This document shows positions 1 to 8,534 of a stretch of 64,000 nucleotides of DNA, one piece after another (the first letter of the stretch is position 1; each line of letters starts with the position of its first letter). The stretch is from Phycisphaerales bacterium UBA5793 (GTDB taxonomy: Bacteria; Planctomycetota; Phycisphaerae; Phycisphaerales; UBA5793): the NCBI GenBank assembly GCA_002418285.1, contig DIDT01000067.1, positions 62,001 through 126,000 of the forward strand. The letters run 5' to 3'. The notes beneath the pieces were generated by a model. It was not told the origin of the DNA. It saw nothing but the letters and a program-made list of their open reading frames with translations, and made no database searches. The translations under genes and the position numbers were made by a program.

Positions 1-1178
1 ACATCCGCTCGCTCGGTGGATTGCTAGTCTGGGCGGCCGGCAACGATGGCCGCAACCTCACGTACGGCAATCGTGACAACGACGACATCATCGTTGTCGG
101 CGCTACCGACATCAACGACAACAAGGCGTCCTTCTCAGCCTACGGGCCATTCGTCGATCTCGTAGCGCCGGGTGTGAGCGTGTTTACGACCGATGCCGGA
201 AGTGACAACGACTATGCGTCAGTCAGCGGCACGAGCTTTGCCACCCCGCTCACGGCCGGCCTGGCGGCTCTGATCTGGTCCGCCGATCCCTCCCTGACGC
301 CGGCCGATGTCGAGGACATTCTCAAGAGCGGCGCAGATGACCTGGGCTCAAGTGGCGTGGACAACACGTACGGCTACGGCCGCATCAACGTGAACGGCTC
401 GCTGAGTCTCGTCGGGGGCGGCGGTGGCAACCTGCCTCCTGTTGCCGTCCTCACCGCCAATCCGCTCAATGGCGATGCGCCGCTCAACGTTTCCTTTGAC
501 GCATCCGCTAGTTTCGATCCCGATGGCAGCATCGTGGATTACTCGTGGGATTACGACGGCGACGGCGTCTACGACGAATCCACCGGATCCAGCCCGTTTT
601 TCGGGTACACCTACATCAATCCTGACACTTACAACGCAACGGTCCGCATCACCGACGATCAAGGCGCCACGGCCACAGACTCGGTCACCATCAACGTCAC
701 CGATCCGAACGGCACTCCCGTGTCGCTCGCCTCGGACGGCTTCGAATCGCGCAACTTCTCGGGCGGTTCAGGATCGTGGGTTGGCTCCTGGGCGACCAGC
801 GGCGACATCACGCTGCGCTGGCGCCGCGATGGTCCGCACTCGGGCGATGGACACGTTCTCATGCGCCGCAGCACGGGCTACATGGAGCGCCGCGCCGATC
901 TCGCAGGCGCGTCATCCGTGCATCTCACCTTCTGGGCCAAGGTTCGGTCGTTCGAGTCAAACGACACTGCCGATGTCTGGTTCAGCCCCGATGGCGTGAA
1001 CTACACCAACGTCTTGACGCTCACCTCAGCGGTCAGCAAGAACCAGTACCTGTTCTATGACATCAACTTGTCGGGATACACCATGACGTCGAACGCCCGC
1101 GTTGTGTTTGAAGCAAACATGGGCGACTCGAAAGACTACTTCTGGGTCGATGACATCGACATCATCGGCATCCCGTGA
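1..1178 (+). CDS. Secreted subtilisin-like serine protease (S8 family), C-terminal part, 5' truncated by window edge
   Basis: The reading frame is open from the first bases, so the N-terminal part with the catalytic Asp and His lies outside the window. Counting from the first in-window Met (base 21), the oxyanion-hole Asn is at residue 8 (AAGNDG) and the catalytic Ser at residue 72 in GTSFATP, both diagnostic of S8 subtilases. A PKD-type beta-sandwich follows at about residues 139-228, with several Asp-rich DxDGD turns that look calcium binding. A C-terminal domain of about 150 residues, rich in aromatic and polar residues, resembles carbohydrate-binding or jelly-roll modules of exported proteases. 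No sorting signal or membrane anchor is visible at the end. A strong terminator follows, so this is the last gene of its transcript. Family certain; substrate unknown. Confidence 0.93.
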   Translation, partial: IRSLGGLLVWAAGNDGRNLTYGNRDNDDIIVVGATDINDNKASFSAYGPFVDLVAPGVSVFTTDAGSDNDYASVSGTSFATPLTAGLAALIWSADPSLTPADVEDILKSGADDLGSSGVDNTYGYGRINVNGSLSLVGGGGGNLPPVAVLTANPLNGDAPLNVSFDASASFDPDGSIVDYSWDYDGDGVYDESTGSSPFFGYTYINPDTYNATVRITDDQGATATDSVTINVTDPNGTPVSLASDGFESRNFSGGSGSWVGSWATSGDITLRWRRDGPHSGDGHVLMRRSTGYMERRADLAGASSVHLTFWAKVRSFESNDTADVWFSPDGVNYTNVLTLTSAVSKNQYLFYDINLSGYTMTSNARVVFEANMGDSKDYFWVDDIDIIGIP

Positions 1179-1203
1179 TCCGCTGATCGACTCCCATGGA
1201 AGT

Positions 1204-1241
1204 AGAGCGGGCCGCGCTGGACGCGGCCTGCTCTGTTTTTT
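1204..1241 (+). terminator. Rho-independent terminator after the subtilase
   Basis: A 13-base arm at 1204-1216 pairs almost perfectly with 1222-1234 around a short loop and is followed by a six-base T run at 1236-1241. It lies 26 bases after the protease stop. Confidence 0.85.
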
Positions 1242-1254
1242 GATTGGAAATAAA

Positions 1255-1328
1255 CGCCCCGGGCGCGACTCGAACGCACGACCTGCGGTTTAGAAGACCG
1301 CTGCTCTATCCAACTGAGCTACCGGGGC
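1255..1328 (-). tRNA. tRNA-Arg (anticodon TCT)
   Basis: The reverse complement folds as a 74-nt cloverleaf. The seven-base acceptor stem GCCCCGG/CCGGGGC has discriminator G, the D-arm is GCTC...GAGC, and the anticodon loop CTTCTAA gives TCT. The T-arm carries GTTCGAGTC. CCA is not encoded. It is transcribed toward the subtilase terminator. Confidence 0.96.
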
Positions 1329-1483
1329 TTGGCGTCCACTCATGATATGCGGATGTTTGCCGGTCGATGAACCTTCCAATCTTCCCACAGGTATGTGTGA
1401 GGAATGTGCGGTTCGCCCGTAGAGTTGATGGCTGGATGCCACCGCTGTCTCTGTTTGAACCTGACGCGAGGCAATAGCTGACC

Positions 1484-3070
1484 TTGAACCCGACCGACGC
1501 CATCCTCTGCTGGGCGCTGATCGGCCCGCCCGCCATTTTCGGGTTGCTCATTCTGGTGCGCGCCGCCCGGCGTCATGTCTTGCCGAACCACCCCCACTGC
1601 AGCAAATGCGCATACGACCTCACGGGCAATAGGAGCGACCGGTGTCCCGAGTGCGGCCAGGATCTGGACTCGCCAGCGGCCTTGCTGCGCAGCCGCCCAT
1701 TCCTCGAACAGCTGCTCATGAGTGTGATCCTCATTGGTCTCGCGTCGTACGGCCTGCCGATCAAGAACCGGGTGCTGAACATCGAGGAGACGTGGGACAC
1801 GGCTCTGATTCCCACGACAGCCCTGTTGGCGACTCTGCCCTGGATCACCCCGGAGAAACAGGCGATCGTGGAAGGACGCCTGCTTGAGGACGAACCGTAC
1901 CACGAAGGATGGATGTGGCAGGGAGAGTGGCTCATTCGTCGCTACGGCGATCTGATTCGCTCGGATGACGATGCAAGAGCCATGAGCGCCGTCTACTGTC
2001 TGCGCAAGCTTGCGCCCCTGCACCACTCTGCCCTCATGACGATGTGCGAGGCGATCAGGGTTGATGATCCAGCCCGCCGGCGAATGGTCGCTCCAATGCT
2101 CGGGGCCGTGTATCCGGAGATTCCGTACGACGTCGATCGCGATACGGCCGCCACGTCGCTCATCAATACGATCAGCGAAGAGCCAGAAACCTGGAACCTG
2201 CTCATCGAAGTCCAGGCGCTTGAGCAGATGGGGCCGCGGGCCGTGGAGAGTGCCGTCGATCCACTGCGGGCATTGATGCGTCACCGCGAGAAGACGGTTC
2301 AGTCTATTGCGTTTGAGGCCATGTCCATGCTGGGCGACCGTCAATTTCAGTATCTGGCGGACGATGACCTGGCTCTCGTTCTTGACTGTTTCAACATCGA
2401 AATCTCGTTTACGGAAGGTCACACGATTCACTTCTACGGCCGGGGAGCCTGGAACAGCCCGCCCCCGGACCCGTATCTGCTCGAGATGATCCGCCGAGGA
2501 GGCTCGGCGCTCGAGCAGTGCCTGGAGGCGCATCTTCAAGTCCAAGACGCACCGCGCGAAGAAGAGGGTGACGAGTGGTTCAGCATGCCCGGGAAGGCGT
2601 ACGACACCTGGCGGAGTCTCGGCCAACTCGAGGTGCTTACTGCCCTGCGACGCGTTCAGCATCAACGCGACCCGCTCACCGTTGAGGCCCAACTCGACGG
2701 CGATGCGCTCGCCGTTCGTCTCATCAACACCGATGTTGAGTTCAGGCCGCTGCTCGTGCAGCGAGGAGGCGACAATCGAGGGCCCCGCATGGAGCGGTTC
2801 CACGTCGAGGTCCGCAACAGCCTCGGCCAACTCGTGCCGACCCAGTACGAGACGGACAACTTCGGCGGAATCAGCTCCATCGGCGAACTCGCGGCAGGCG
2901 AATCGATGTCATACACCCTCAGTCTCGCCGACTATGCCCACATGCCGACCAGGTCCGGCGAGTACACGATCGTGGTCCACTACCACGATGTGCTTCAGAT
3001 CGCCGATCAGGCCGATGTCTCACGTTTCGTCACGAGTCGCTCTGATCCGATCGCGGTCGCGATCAAGTAG
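1484..3070 (+). CDS. Membrane-anchored zinc-ribbon protein of unknown function
   Basis: 528 residues from a TTG start; a purine-rich GCGAGG lies upstream, but start choice is uncertain. Residues about 7-26 form a membrane segment. A four-Cys zinc ribbon follows at about residues 39-58, of the form CxxCAYDLTG...CPxCGQDL, a pattern common in planctomycete membrane proteins. A second hydrophobic stretch follows at about residues 76-90. The middle (about 230-330) has helical repeat character, and the C-terminal 130 residues look like a beta domain. The 3' end overlaps the convergent rlmN stop by 8 bases. No enzymatic motif is visible and I assign no function. Confidence 0.75.
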   Translation: MNPTDAILCWALIGPPAIFGLLILVRAARRHVLPNHPHCSKCAYDLTGNRSDRCPECGQDLDSPAALLRSRPFLEQLLMSVILIGLASYGLPIKNRVLNIEETWDTALIPTTALLATLPWITPEKQAIVEGRLLEDEPYHEGWMWQGEWLIRRYGDLIRSDDDARAMSAVYCLRKLAPLHHSALMTMCEAIRVDDPARRRMVAPMLGAVYPEIPYDVDRDTAATSLINTISEEPETWNLLIEVQALEQMGPRAVESAVDPLRALMRHREKTVQSIAFEAMSMLGDRQFQYLADDDLALVLDCFNIEISFTEGHTIHFYGRGAWNSPPPDPYLLEMIRRGGSALEQCLEAHLQVQDAPREEEGDEWFSMPGKAYDTWRSLGQLEVLTALRRVQHQRDPLTVEAQLDGDALAVRLINTDVEFRPLLVQRGGDNRGPRMERFHVEVRNSLGQLVPTQYETDNFGGISSIGELAAGESMSYTLSLADYAHMPTRSGEYTIVVHYHDVLQIADQADVSRFVTSRSDPIAVAIK

Positions 3071-4187
3071 TTGACGCTTCTCGATGCTCGTGACGCAACT
3101 GGCCGCAGGCGGCGGCGATGTCCCGGCCGCGGCTGGCGCGGATGTGGGCGTTCACACCGCTTTGCCGCAACACCTCCTGGAACCGGCGCACGGTATTGTC
3201 GCCAGGTCGTTCGTAGGGCAGGCCCGCCACCTCGTTGTAGCGAATCAGATTGACGTTTGCCCGCAGCGTCCTGGCGACCGAGGCCAGTTCGTCGGCGTGC
3301 TGCGGCTGATCGTTCACGCCGCCGAGCATGATGTACTCGAGCGTTACCTCGCGTCCCGTCTGACTGAAGTAATACCGTCCGGCATCCATGAGATCCGCAA
3401 TCGTCGTGTACTCCGCCCACGGAATCAGCCGCCGGCGCAGTTCGTCGTTGGGTGCATGCAGACTGATCGCCAGCGTCACCGGCAGACCCTCGTTGGCAAG
3501 TCGTTCGATGGCGAGCGGCAGGCCGACGGTCGAGATCGTGATGCGCCGCCCGCCGATGTTCAGCGCCCACGGCGCCATTAGCGTGCGCACCGCCTGCATG
3601 ACCGCCGCGTAGTTCGCCAGCGGTTCACCCATACCCATGAAGACGACGTTGCTGATGCGACACTCTTGCGCGTGCAGATCGCGATGGAGCAGCCACACCT
3701 GCTCGACGATGCGACCGGCCGTCAGATTTCCGTCCAGTCCGCCGATACCCGAGGCGCAGAACGTGCAGCCAACCGGACAGCCGACCTGTGACGAGATGCA
3801 CGCCGTGCAACGATCGTCGGTGGGGATCATGACACACTCGGTTTCCTGCGCAGCGCCCGCTCCATCCATGACCGGAAGTGAAACTCCGGAGTCGGCACGA
3901 CTGCCTCTCGCGAGTGCGGTCGGCCAGCGTATGAGCAGCTTGCGCGTGCCGTCGCTGCCGGTCACGTCGACGATGGGCTCACCCGATAGAAACGTGATTC
4001 GCTCCGCGAGTATCTGCCGATCGCGGATCGAGAGATTGGTCATCGCCGCCGGATCCGCCACGGCACTGCGGTAGACCCATTCGAGCACCTGGTCGGCCCG
4101 AAACTTTGGCCAGCTCCACGACTTGATCAGATCGCGCAGCGAGTCAGGAGTCAGGTCAAAGATGTGCGGACGATCAGACGTGGGCAT
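3063..4187 (-). CDS. rlmN: Dual-specificity rRNA/tRNA adenine C2 methyltransferase RlmN
   Basis: 374 residues. This radical-SAM enzyme methylates C2 of A2503 in 23S rRNA and A37 in some tRNAs. The CxxxCxxC iron-sulfur motif is at Cys137, Cys141 and Cys144 (CPVGCTFC). The accessory Cys that resolves the intermediate is at Cys130 in CISSQVGC, and the mono-methylated Cys is close to the C-terminus in AAACGQL. The GMGEPL and SLHAPND motifs are intact. The open frame extends further upstream, but that part overlaps the next gene and is not RlmN-like, so the ATG at 4187 is chosen. An extra loop of about 25 residues (about 90-115) precedes the Cys motif and looks like a lineage-specific insertion. 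Confidence 0.95.
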   Translation of the reverse strand: MPTSDRPHIFDLTPDSLRDLIKSWSWPKFRADQVLEWVYRSAVADPAAMTNLSIRDRQILAERITFLSGEPIVDVTGSDGTRKLLIRWPTALARGSRADSGVSLPVMDGAGAAQETECVMIPTDDRCTACISSQVGCPVGCTFCASGIGGLDGNLTAGRIVEQVWLLHRDLHAQECRISNVVFMGMGEPLANYAAVMQAVRTLMAPWALNIGGRRITISTVGLPLAIERLANEGLPVTLAISLHAPNDELRRRLIPWAEYTTIADLMDAGRYYFSQTGREVTLEYIMLGGVNDQPQHADELASVARTLRANVNLIRYNEVAGLPYERPGDNTVRRFQEVLRQSGVNAHIRASRGRDIAAACGQLRHEHREASTT

Positions 4188-4237
4188 CGACAATGATAAG
4201 CGATGCGGCACTTCAGGAAGCGTCGCGGCGGCAAACG

Positions 4238-4939
4238 TCACGTGCGACGACGACGATACCCGGCAAAACCAATTCCGCCTAAACCCAGCAGCGCCAGCGC
4301 ACCCGGCGCAGGGATGATCCTGATATCGTCGTAGTAGGACGTGGCTCCATCCGAGTAGAGATCGATATTCGCAATGGCGAGCGGGAACGTCGGATCTAGC
4401 CGCACCGTGCCCGTGGAGAGAAACTGGCCGTCGTACCAAGTCGTCTGAACGTCGTTGTCCAGATCAAAGTCGATCCGAATCTGAGCCCAGCGGTCATAGG
4501 CGATCGGGATCGGCGTCTCGGGGCGGAAGTCGTCGAGCACGGTGCCCGTCGAGACGTCAAACTGCATCTCGATCGTCCACCGGAACGGTCCGGGGAACTC
4601 GAACTCGTTGTGCACGATGAAATAGGTGTCGTCAACGTGATCCTCGCGGAACATGAGCATCCACGCCGACAGCGTCCACTGGCCTGACGTGTAGTTTGGA
4701 ACGAAGGGGTGCACCGCATCGGTATAGCGACTGATGAGAATCGACCGGTTCCCGCTGTGCGCCTGCGCGCTGGTCGCCCTGCCCGCGACGTTCATTTCAT
4801 CAAAGAAGCCCGACCAGCCGCCCACGTGGTAGAGCAGCTCGCCGTCGCCGTAGGATTCGAAATCGTCCGACCATTGGGCCAGGGCATTGCTCGGCGCCAG
4901 GACCAGTACCAACGCCCCTGCAAGCAGCGTGTTCTTCAT
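4238..4939 (-). CDS. Secreted PEP-CTERM-like protein, paralog of the next gene
   Basis: 233 residues, starting at ATG 4939 behind AAGGAGAAC; a GTG 18 bases upstream is less likely. A signal peptide (MKNTLLAGALVLVL...ALAQ) precedes a mature start QWSDDFESYGDG. The body resembles a jelly-roll/LamG-like domain with conserved W and D residues. The C-terminus is a short hydrophobic helix (ALALLGLGGIGFAG) followed by YRRRR, the layout of PEP-CTERM sorting tails, but the canonical PEP is replaced by IPAPG. Such proteins are exported and processed by exosortases, which are not encoded here. It is a diverged duplicate of the protein at 5181-5885. Confidence 0.88.
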   Translation of the reverse strand: MKNTLLAGALVLVLAPSNALAQWSDDFESYGDGELLYHVGGWSGFFDEMNVAGRATSAQAHSGNRSILISRYTDAVHPFVPNYTSGQWTLSAWMLMFREDHVDDTYFIVHNEFEFPGPFRWTIEMQFDVSTGTVLDDFRPETPIPIAYDRWAQIRIDFDLDNDVQTTWYDGQFLSTGTVRLDPTFPLAIANIDLYSDGATSYYDDIRIIPAPGALALLGLGGIGFAGYRRRRT

Positions 4940-5095
4940 CCGCAGTTCTCCTTCCACACATCATCTCCTGATGGTATTACCGCACTGACATGACTGGTTA
5001 TTAGAAATGTTTCAGTTTGATGATGTCGCCTCCAGGCGCGGAGGCACCCAATGTGCCGCGAGCCCGTTCGCCACCGAATAATTCGAGGCATAACG

Positions 5096-5131
5096 AAAAA
5101 AACCGCGCCCGGGGAAGATCTCCGGGCGCGG
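5096..5131 (-). terminator. Rho-independent terminator on the minus strand after the 5181-5885 gene
   Basis: The perfect 10-base arms at 5103-5112 and 5122-5131 are followed, on the minus strand, by seven U (A run at 5096-5102). It separates the two PEP-CTERM-like genes into independent transcripts. Confidence 0.88.
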
Positions 5132-5180
5132 CAAGCGAATCACCATGTGCTGGAGCCGAGGGCTCCAAGGTCAGTCAACT

Positions 5181-5885
5181 TCAGGCGCGACGACGACGAC
5201 GGCCGGCGAAGCCGAGTCCACCGATTCCCAGCAGAGCGAGAGCGCTCGGAGCGGGGATGATGTTGAAATCGTCGAAGTAGGACACAGCGCCGGTCGAGAA
5301 CAGGTCGATATTCGCGATCTCGGCAGGTCCGCCGTTGTAGGCGAGGACGCCCGTCGAGAGCTGCTGTCCGTCATACCACGTCGTCTGGGTGTCGTTGTCC
5401 AGATCGAAGTCGATGCGAATCTCGGCCCAGCGGTCGTACGCGATGGCAAGCGGGGCCGCATTGCGGAAGCTGCCGAAATCGTCGATGACCGTGCCGCTGC
5501 CCACGTCGAAGTTCATTTCGATCGTCCAGCTGTAGGGACCGCCGTGGTTGTACTGGTTGTTTACAATGAAGTAGGTGGCGGCCGTGTGGTCGTTGCGGTT
5601 GAGCAACATCCAAGCGGTGAGCGTCCACTGGCCGGAAGTGAACTGACCGGAGAACGGATGGATCGCATCTGCAGCCGAGTGGGCCTGGATCGACCGATTG
5701 CCGGTGTGCGCATACGCGCTGGTCGCGTTACCCGAGGCGCCCTGGGTGTCGTCCCAACCCGTCCAGCCGCCAACGTTGAACAACTGCTGGCCGTCGCCGT
5801 ACGACTCGAAGTCGTCCGACCACTGAGCGAGCGCACTGGCGGGCGCGATGGCCAGCGCGGCGATCACAATGATTGCTTTCTTCAT
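5181..5885 (-). CDS. Secreted PEP-CTERM-like protein, paralog of the previous gene
   Basis: 234 residues from ATG 5885, preceded by AAGGAGATC; longer in-frame upstream sequence has no signal-peptide character. It starts with a signal peptide (MKKAIIVIAALAIA...ALAQ), then the same QWSDDFESYGDG opening as its neighbour. Both share the pattern of an extended beta domain with repeated SGNRSI, SGQWTL, YDRWA.IRIDFDLDND and TTWYDGQ blocks. The tail is IIPAPSALALLGIGGLGFAGRRRRRA: a membrane helix plus an Arg cluster, typical of exosortase substrates. Function unknown; surface or extracellular-matrix role inferred from the sorting tail. Confidence 0.88.
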   Translation of the reverse strand: MKKAIIVIAALAIAPASALAQWSDDFESYGDGQQLFNVGGWTGWDDTQGASGNATSAYAHTGNRSIQAHSAADAIHPFSGQFTSGQWTLTAWMLLNRNDHTAATYFIVNNQYNHGGPYSWTIEMNFDVGSGTVIDDFGSFRNAAPLAIAYDRWAEIRIDFDLDNDTQTTWYDGQQLSTGVLAYNGGPAEIANIDLFSTGAVSYFDDFNIIPAPSALALLGIGGLGFAGRRRRRA

Positions 5886-6334
5886 TCCCCTGATCTCCTT
5901 CTCAAGAACTGCAGACTCGATCAACGCTTGTCCATCGTGCGGCTGAACCGACGGTGACAAACAAACGATTGGATTTGCAGAAGAACGTCTCCCGCGAACC
6001 CTGAGTTGGCAACAACGAGCCTTGACTCTCTCCACGCAGTTGGACGCGAGTGCGCCCGGCTGCGACGGGAGGCCCCTAGAAACGGCCCCCACCCACCGAT
6101 GACCAGTTTAATGGCTTCCGAACGTTTCGCAAGAGACTTGGCGAGGTTTCATCACATTTTCCCAAAATAGCCAGTCCGATAAATTAGCAGATTGCCTGTG
6201 TTCTCCATCTCATCAGGGAAACCACCCTGCCTCATCGTGACCGCACGAAGACGCCGCCGACTAATAAGTAAACTCCACTTGCTCAGCGGGCCAGTCGGAC
6301 CCCGCAGACATCCGGCTATGAAAGTCGATTGCGC
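5886..6334. other. Intergenic region upstream of the PEP-CTERM gene and downstream of ispH
   Basis: 449 bases without a supported gene. It must hold the minus-strand promoter for the 5181-5885 gene. The stretch 6110-6200 is more A+T-rich than its surroundings, but I could not pick a convincing -35/-10 pair, RNA gene or repeat. Confidence 0.5.
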
Positions 6335-7405
6335 TCAGGCGCCGGCCCGCGCCGGAGCCGAAATGGTGATCCGAACCGGCTCGATGGCTCCGCCGCGCTC
6401 GTTGAGCCAGTCGACGATGCCGCTGCTGTGATCCAGCGTAATCGTGCGCCCGCTGGGGTCGACGCCGCGCTCGCGCATCAGTTCCTTGAGGCTCTGCGGC
6501 AGGCCGAACTCGATGCGCTCGTCGTACACGTCGTACTGCTGCACAATGGCGTTGTGATGATCGATCAACTCCGCCAGGATTTCGCGCACGAGATCCTCCG
6601 GAGCTGACGCGCCCGATGTAATGAGCACCGACTGGACATTCTCAAACCACTCGCGGCGCAGTTCGGACATGTCGTCGAGCAAATACGCGGTCGTTCCGGC
6701 TGCCTCGGCGATCTCTGTCAATCGAACCGAATTGGAACTGTTTCGCGAGCCCACCACCAGCACCAGGTCGCAGTCCGGCGCAATGCAGCGCACCGCCGTC
6801 TGGCGGTTCGTCGTGGCGTAACAGATATCATCGCTCGGCGGAGCCTTGATGTTTGGAAACGCTTTGCGCAGCGCATGAATAATGACTTCAGCATCATCGA
6901 GACTCAGGGTCGTCTGCGTGAGATAGACAAGCCGATTCGGATTGTGAATGCGCAGACTCGAAATGTGCTCGGGTGATTCAACAACCTGGATCGCATCCGG
7001 CGCCTCGCCGACCGTACCGACCACTTCGTCGTGCCCGTTGTGGCCGATGAGCAGGATCTGGTACCCGTCGCGCGCGTAGCGGATCGCCTCCATGTGGACC
7101 TTGGTCACGAGCGGACAGGTCGCGTCAATGGCAGTCAGTCGCCGCTTGCGGGCCTCATCGCGCACCTGCGGGCTGATGCCGTGGGCGGAGAAGACGACAA
7201 TCGAGTCGGATGGCACTTCGTCGATCCCATCCACGAACGTCACGCCCCGCTCCTCAAACCTACGAACAACGTGCTTGTTGTGCACGATCTCGTGGTACAC
7301 ATAAATCGGTTCGTCGGGACAAAGGGCCAGGATCTGGTCCACCACGTCCACCGCCATGTAGACACCGGCGCAGAAACCACGGGGATTGGCAAGAATGACT
7401 TTCAT
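6335..7405 (-). CDS. ispH: 4-hydroxy-3-methylbut-2-enyl diphosphate reductase (IspH)
   Basis: 356 residues from ATG 7405, with GAGGAG just upstream. It catalyses the last step of the MEP pathway, making IPP and DMAPP from HMBPP with a [4Fe-4S] cluster. The three cluster cysteines are present: Cys12 (GFCAGV), Cys97 (ATCPLV) and Cys195 (DDICYATTNRQ). The substrate-binding HN in EIVHNKHVV, HGI, GHNGHDE and the SRNSSNS loop are also conserved. It is slightly longer than the E. coli enzyme. It lies divergent to the hpnCDE genes, which consume its products after chain elongation to farnesyl diphosphate. Confidence 0.97.
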   Translation of the reverse strand: MKVILANPRGFCAGVYMAVDVVDQILALCPDEPIYVYHEIVHNKHVVRRFEERGVTFVDGIDEVPSDSIVVFSAHGISPQVRDEARKRRLTAIDATCPLVTKVHMEAIRYARDGYQILLIGHNGHDEVVGTVGEAPDAIQVVESPEHISSLRIHNPNRLVYLTQTTLSLDDAEVIIHALRKAFPNIKAPPSDDICYATTNRQTAVRCIAPDCDLVLVVGSRNSSNSVRLTEIAEAAGTTAYLLDDMSELRREWFENVQSVLITSGASAPEDLVREILAELIDHHNAIVQQYDVYDERIEFGLPQSLKELMRERGVDPSGRTITLDHSSGIVDWLNERGGAIEPVRITISAPARAGA

Positions 7406-7592
7406 CGACTCCTCAAATGCAACCGCGCGAAACGGCCGGCGAACCTCCGCCACGCTCGTTTCCAGGGTCTTTGGCCAATGGTAGCCACATCACTTCGCGA
7501 CTCACCACAGGCCGGAGCCACGCCCGATCGGCAGTGACGCTGGCATAGGATTCTCCGCAGTCTCCCACCCTCCCGACTTCCACTTGAATCCG

Positions 7593-8534
7593 ATGACCAG
7601 CCTGAAAGCGCCAGATACGAGCTCGCCGTCCTGCAGTGTCGAAGACTCCTTTCGCGCCTGCATGGAACTCGCGCTGAGTCACTACGAGAACTTCTCCGTG
7701 ATCAGTCGACTCCTGCCGCGTGAGCACGAGCGGGACTTCGCCGCCGTCTACGCCTTCTGCCGCACCGCCGACGACGCGGCGGACGAGCGGGCAAGTAGGG
7801 ACATTTCACTGGTTGAACTCGCCGAGATGCACCGGCAGGTGGATCGCTGTGCCTCCGGGCAGAGCGTGGAGGGGCCATACTTCCCGGCCTTGGCAATTGT
7901 AATGCAGAAGCACGGGGTGCCGGCCGGGCTGTTCCATCATCTCCTGGACGCCTTCGAACGCGACCAGCGCCAGAGCCGCTACGAGACATGGGAAGACCTC
8001 GTCACCTATTGCACGGGCAGTGCCGACCCCGTCGGACGCATCGTCCTGCTTATCACGGCACATGGCGGCAAACCCGAGATCGACGAGATGTTCCGCCTGA
8101 GCGACTGCACATGCACCGCGCTGCAGCTCGCGAATTTCTGGCAGGACATCGTCCGCGACCTACTGGATCGGGACCGAATCTACATCCCGGGGAGCATCAT
8201 GCGCGAGCATGGCGTTACCGAGTCAGGACTTAGGGACATGATCCAGGCGGGCAGAGCGAATGACGCGTTCGTGAAGATGGAAACAGACCTGGTCGCCCGG
8301 ACATGGCCGCTCTTTGCCGAAGGAAGGGGGTTGTGGCCCCATTTGAGCCCGAGGATCAGGCCGGCGATCCAGTTGTTCACCGCCGGGGGCGAGGCCATCC
8401 TTCATGCGATCCAGCGGCAGCGCTATGATGTCGTCGTGCGCCGGCCGACCCTCAGCCGGTGGGGCAAGGCCTCTCTTGCGGCGAGGGCATGGATCGGGCT
8501 TCGGCTCGGTTTGGACGTGTTTAGAAATGGGTGA
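7593..8534 (+). CDS. hpnC: Squalene synthase HpnC (hydroxysqualene-forming subunit of HpnCDE)
   Basis: 313 residues from ATG 7593; a TTG at 7584 is an alternative, and neither has a clear ribosome site. It belongs to the all-helical squalene/phytoene synthase fold. The first Asp-rich motif is seen as CRTADDAADE (about residue 61), and the second region as QLANFWQDIVRDLLDRDRIYIP. In the known HpnCDE route, HpnC converts presqualene diphosphate to hydroxysqualene. It is the first of three overlapping genes; the stop overlaps the hpnD start by four bases. Confidence 0.93.
   Translation: MTSLKAPDTSSPSCSVEDSFRACMELALSHYENFSVISRLLPREHERDFAAVYAFCRTADDAADERASRDISLVELAEMHRQVDRCASGQSVEGPYFPALAIVMQKHGVPAGLFHHLLDAFERDQRQSRYETWEDLVTYCTGSADPVGRIVLLITAHGGKPEIDEMFRLSDCTCTALQLANFWQDIVRDLLDRDRIYIPGSIMREHGVTESGLRDMIQAGRANDAFVKMETDLVARTWPLFAEGRGLWPHLSPRIRPAIQLFTAGGEAILHAIQRQRYDVVVRRPTLSRWGKASLAARAWIGLRLGLDVFRNG

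Noticed and set aside
1340..2830. 496-codon minus-strand open frame opposite the zinc-ribbon membrane protein
   Set aside because: The plus-strand product has a membrane segment and paired CxxC motifs; the minus-strand frame has none and lacks a ribosome site.
5145..5957. Long plus-strand open frame opposite the PEP-CTERM-like gene
   Set aside because: It is antisense to a protein with signal peptide, sorting tail and a strong ribosome site, and its own translation is low-complexity Val/Asp/Arg without any family pattern. High GC content creates such shadows.
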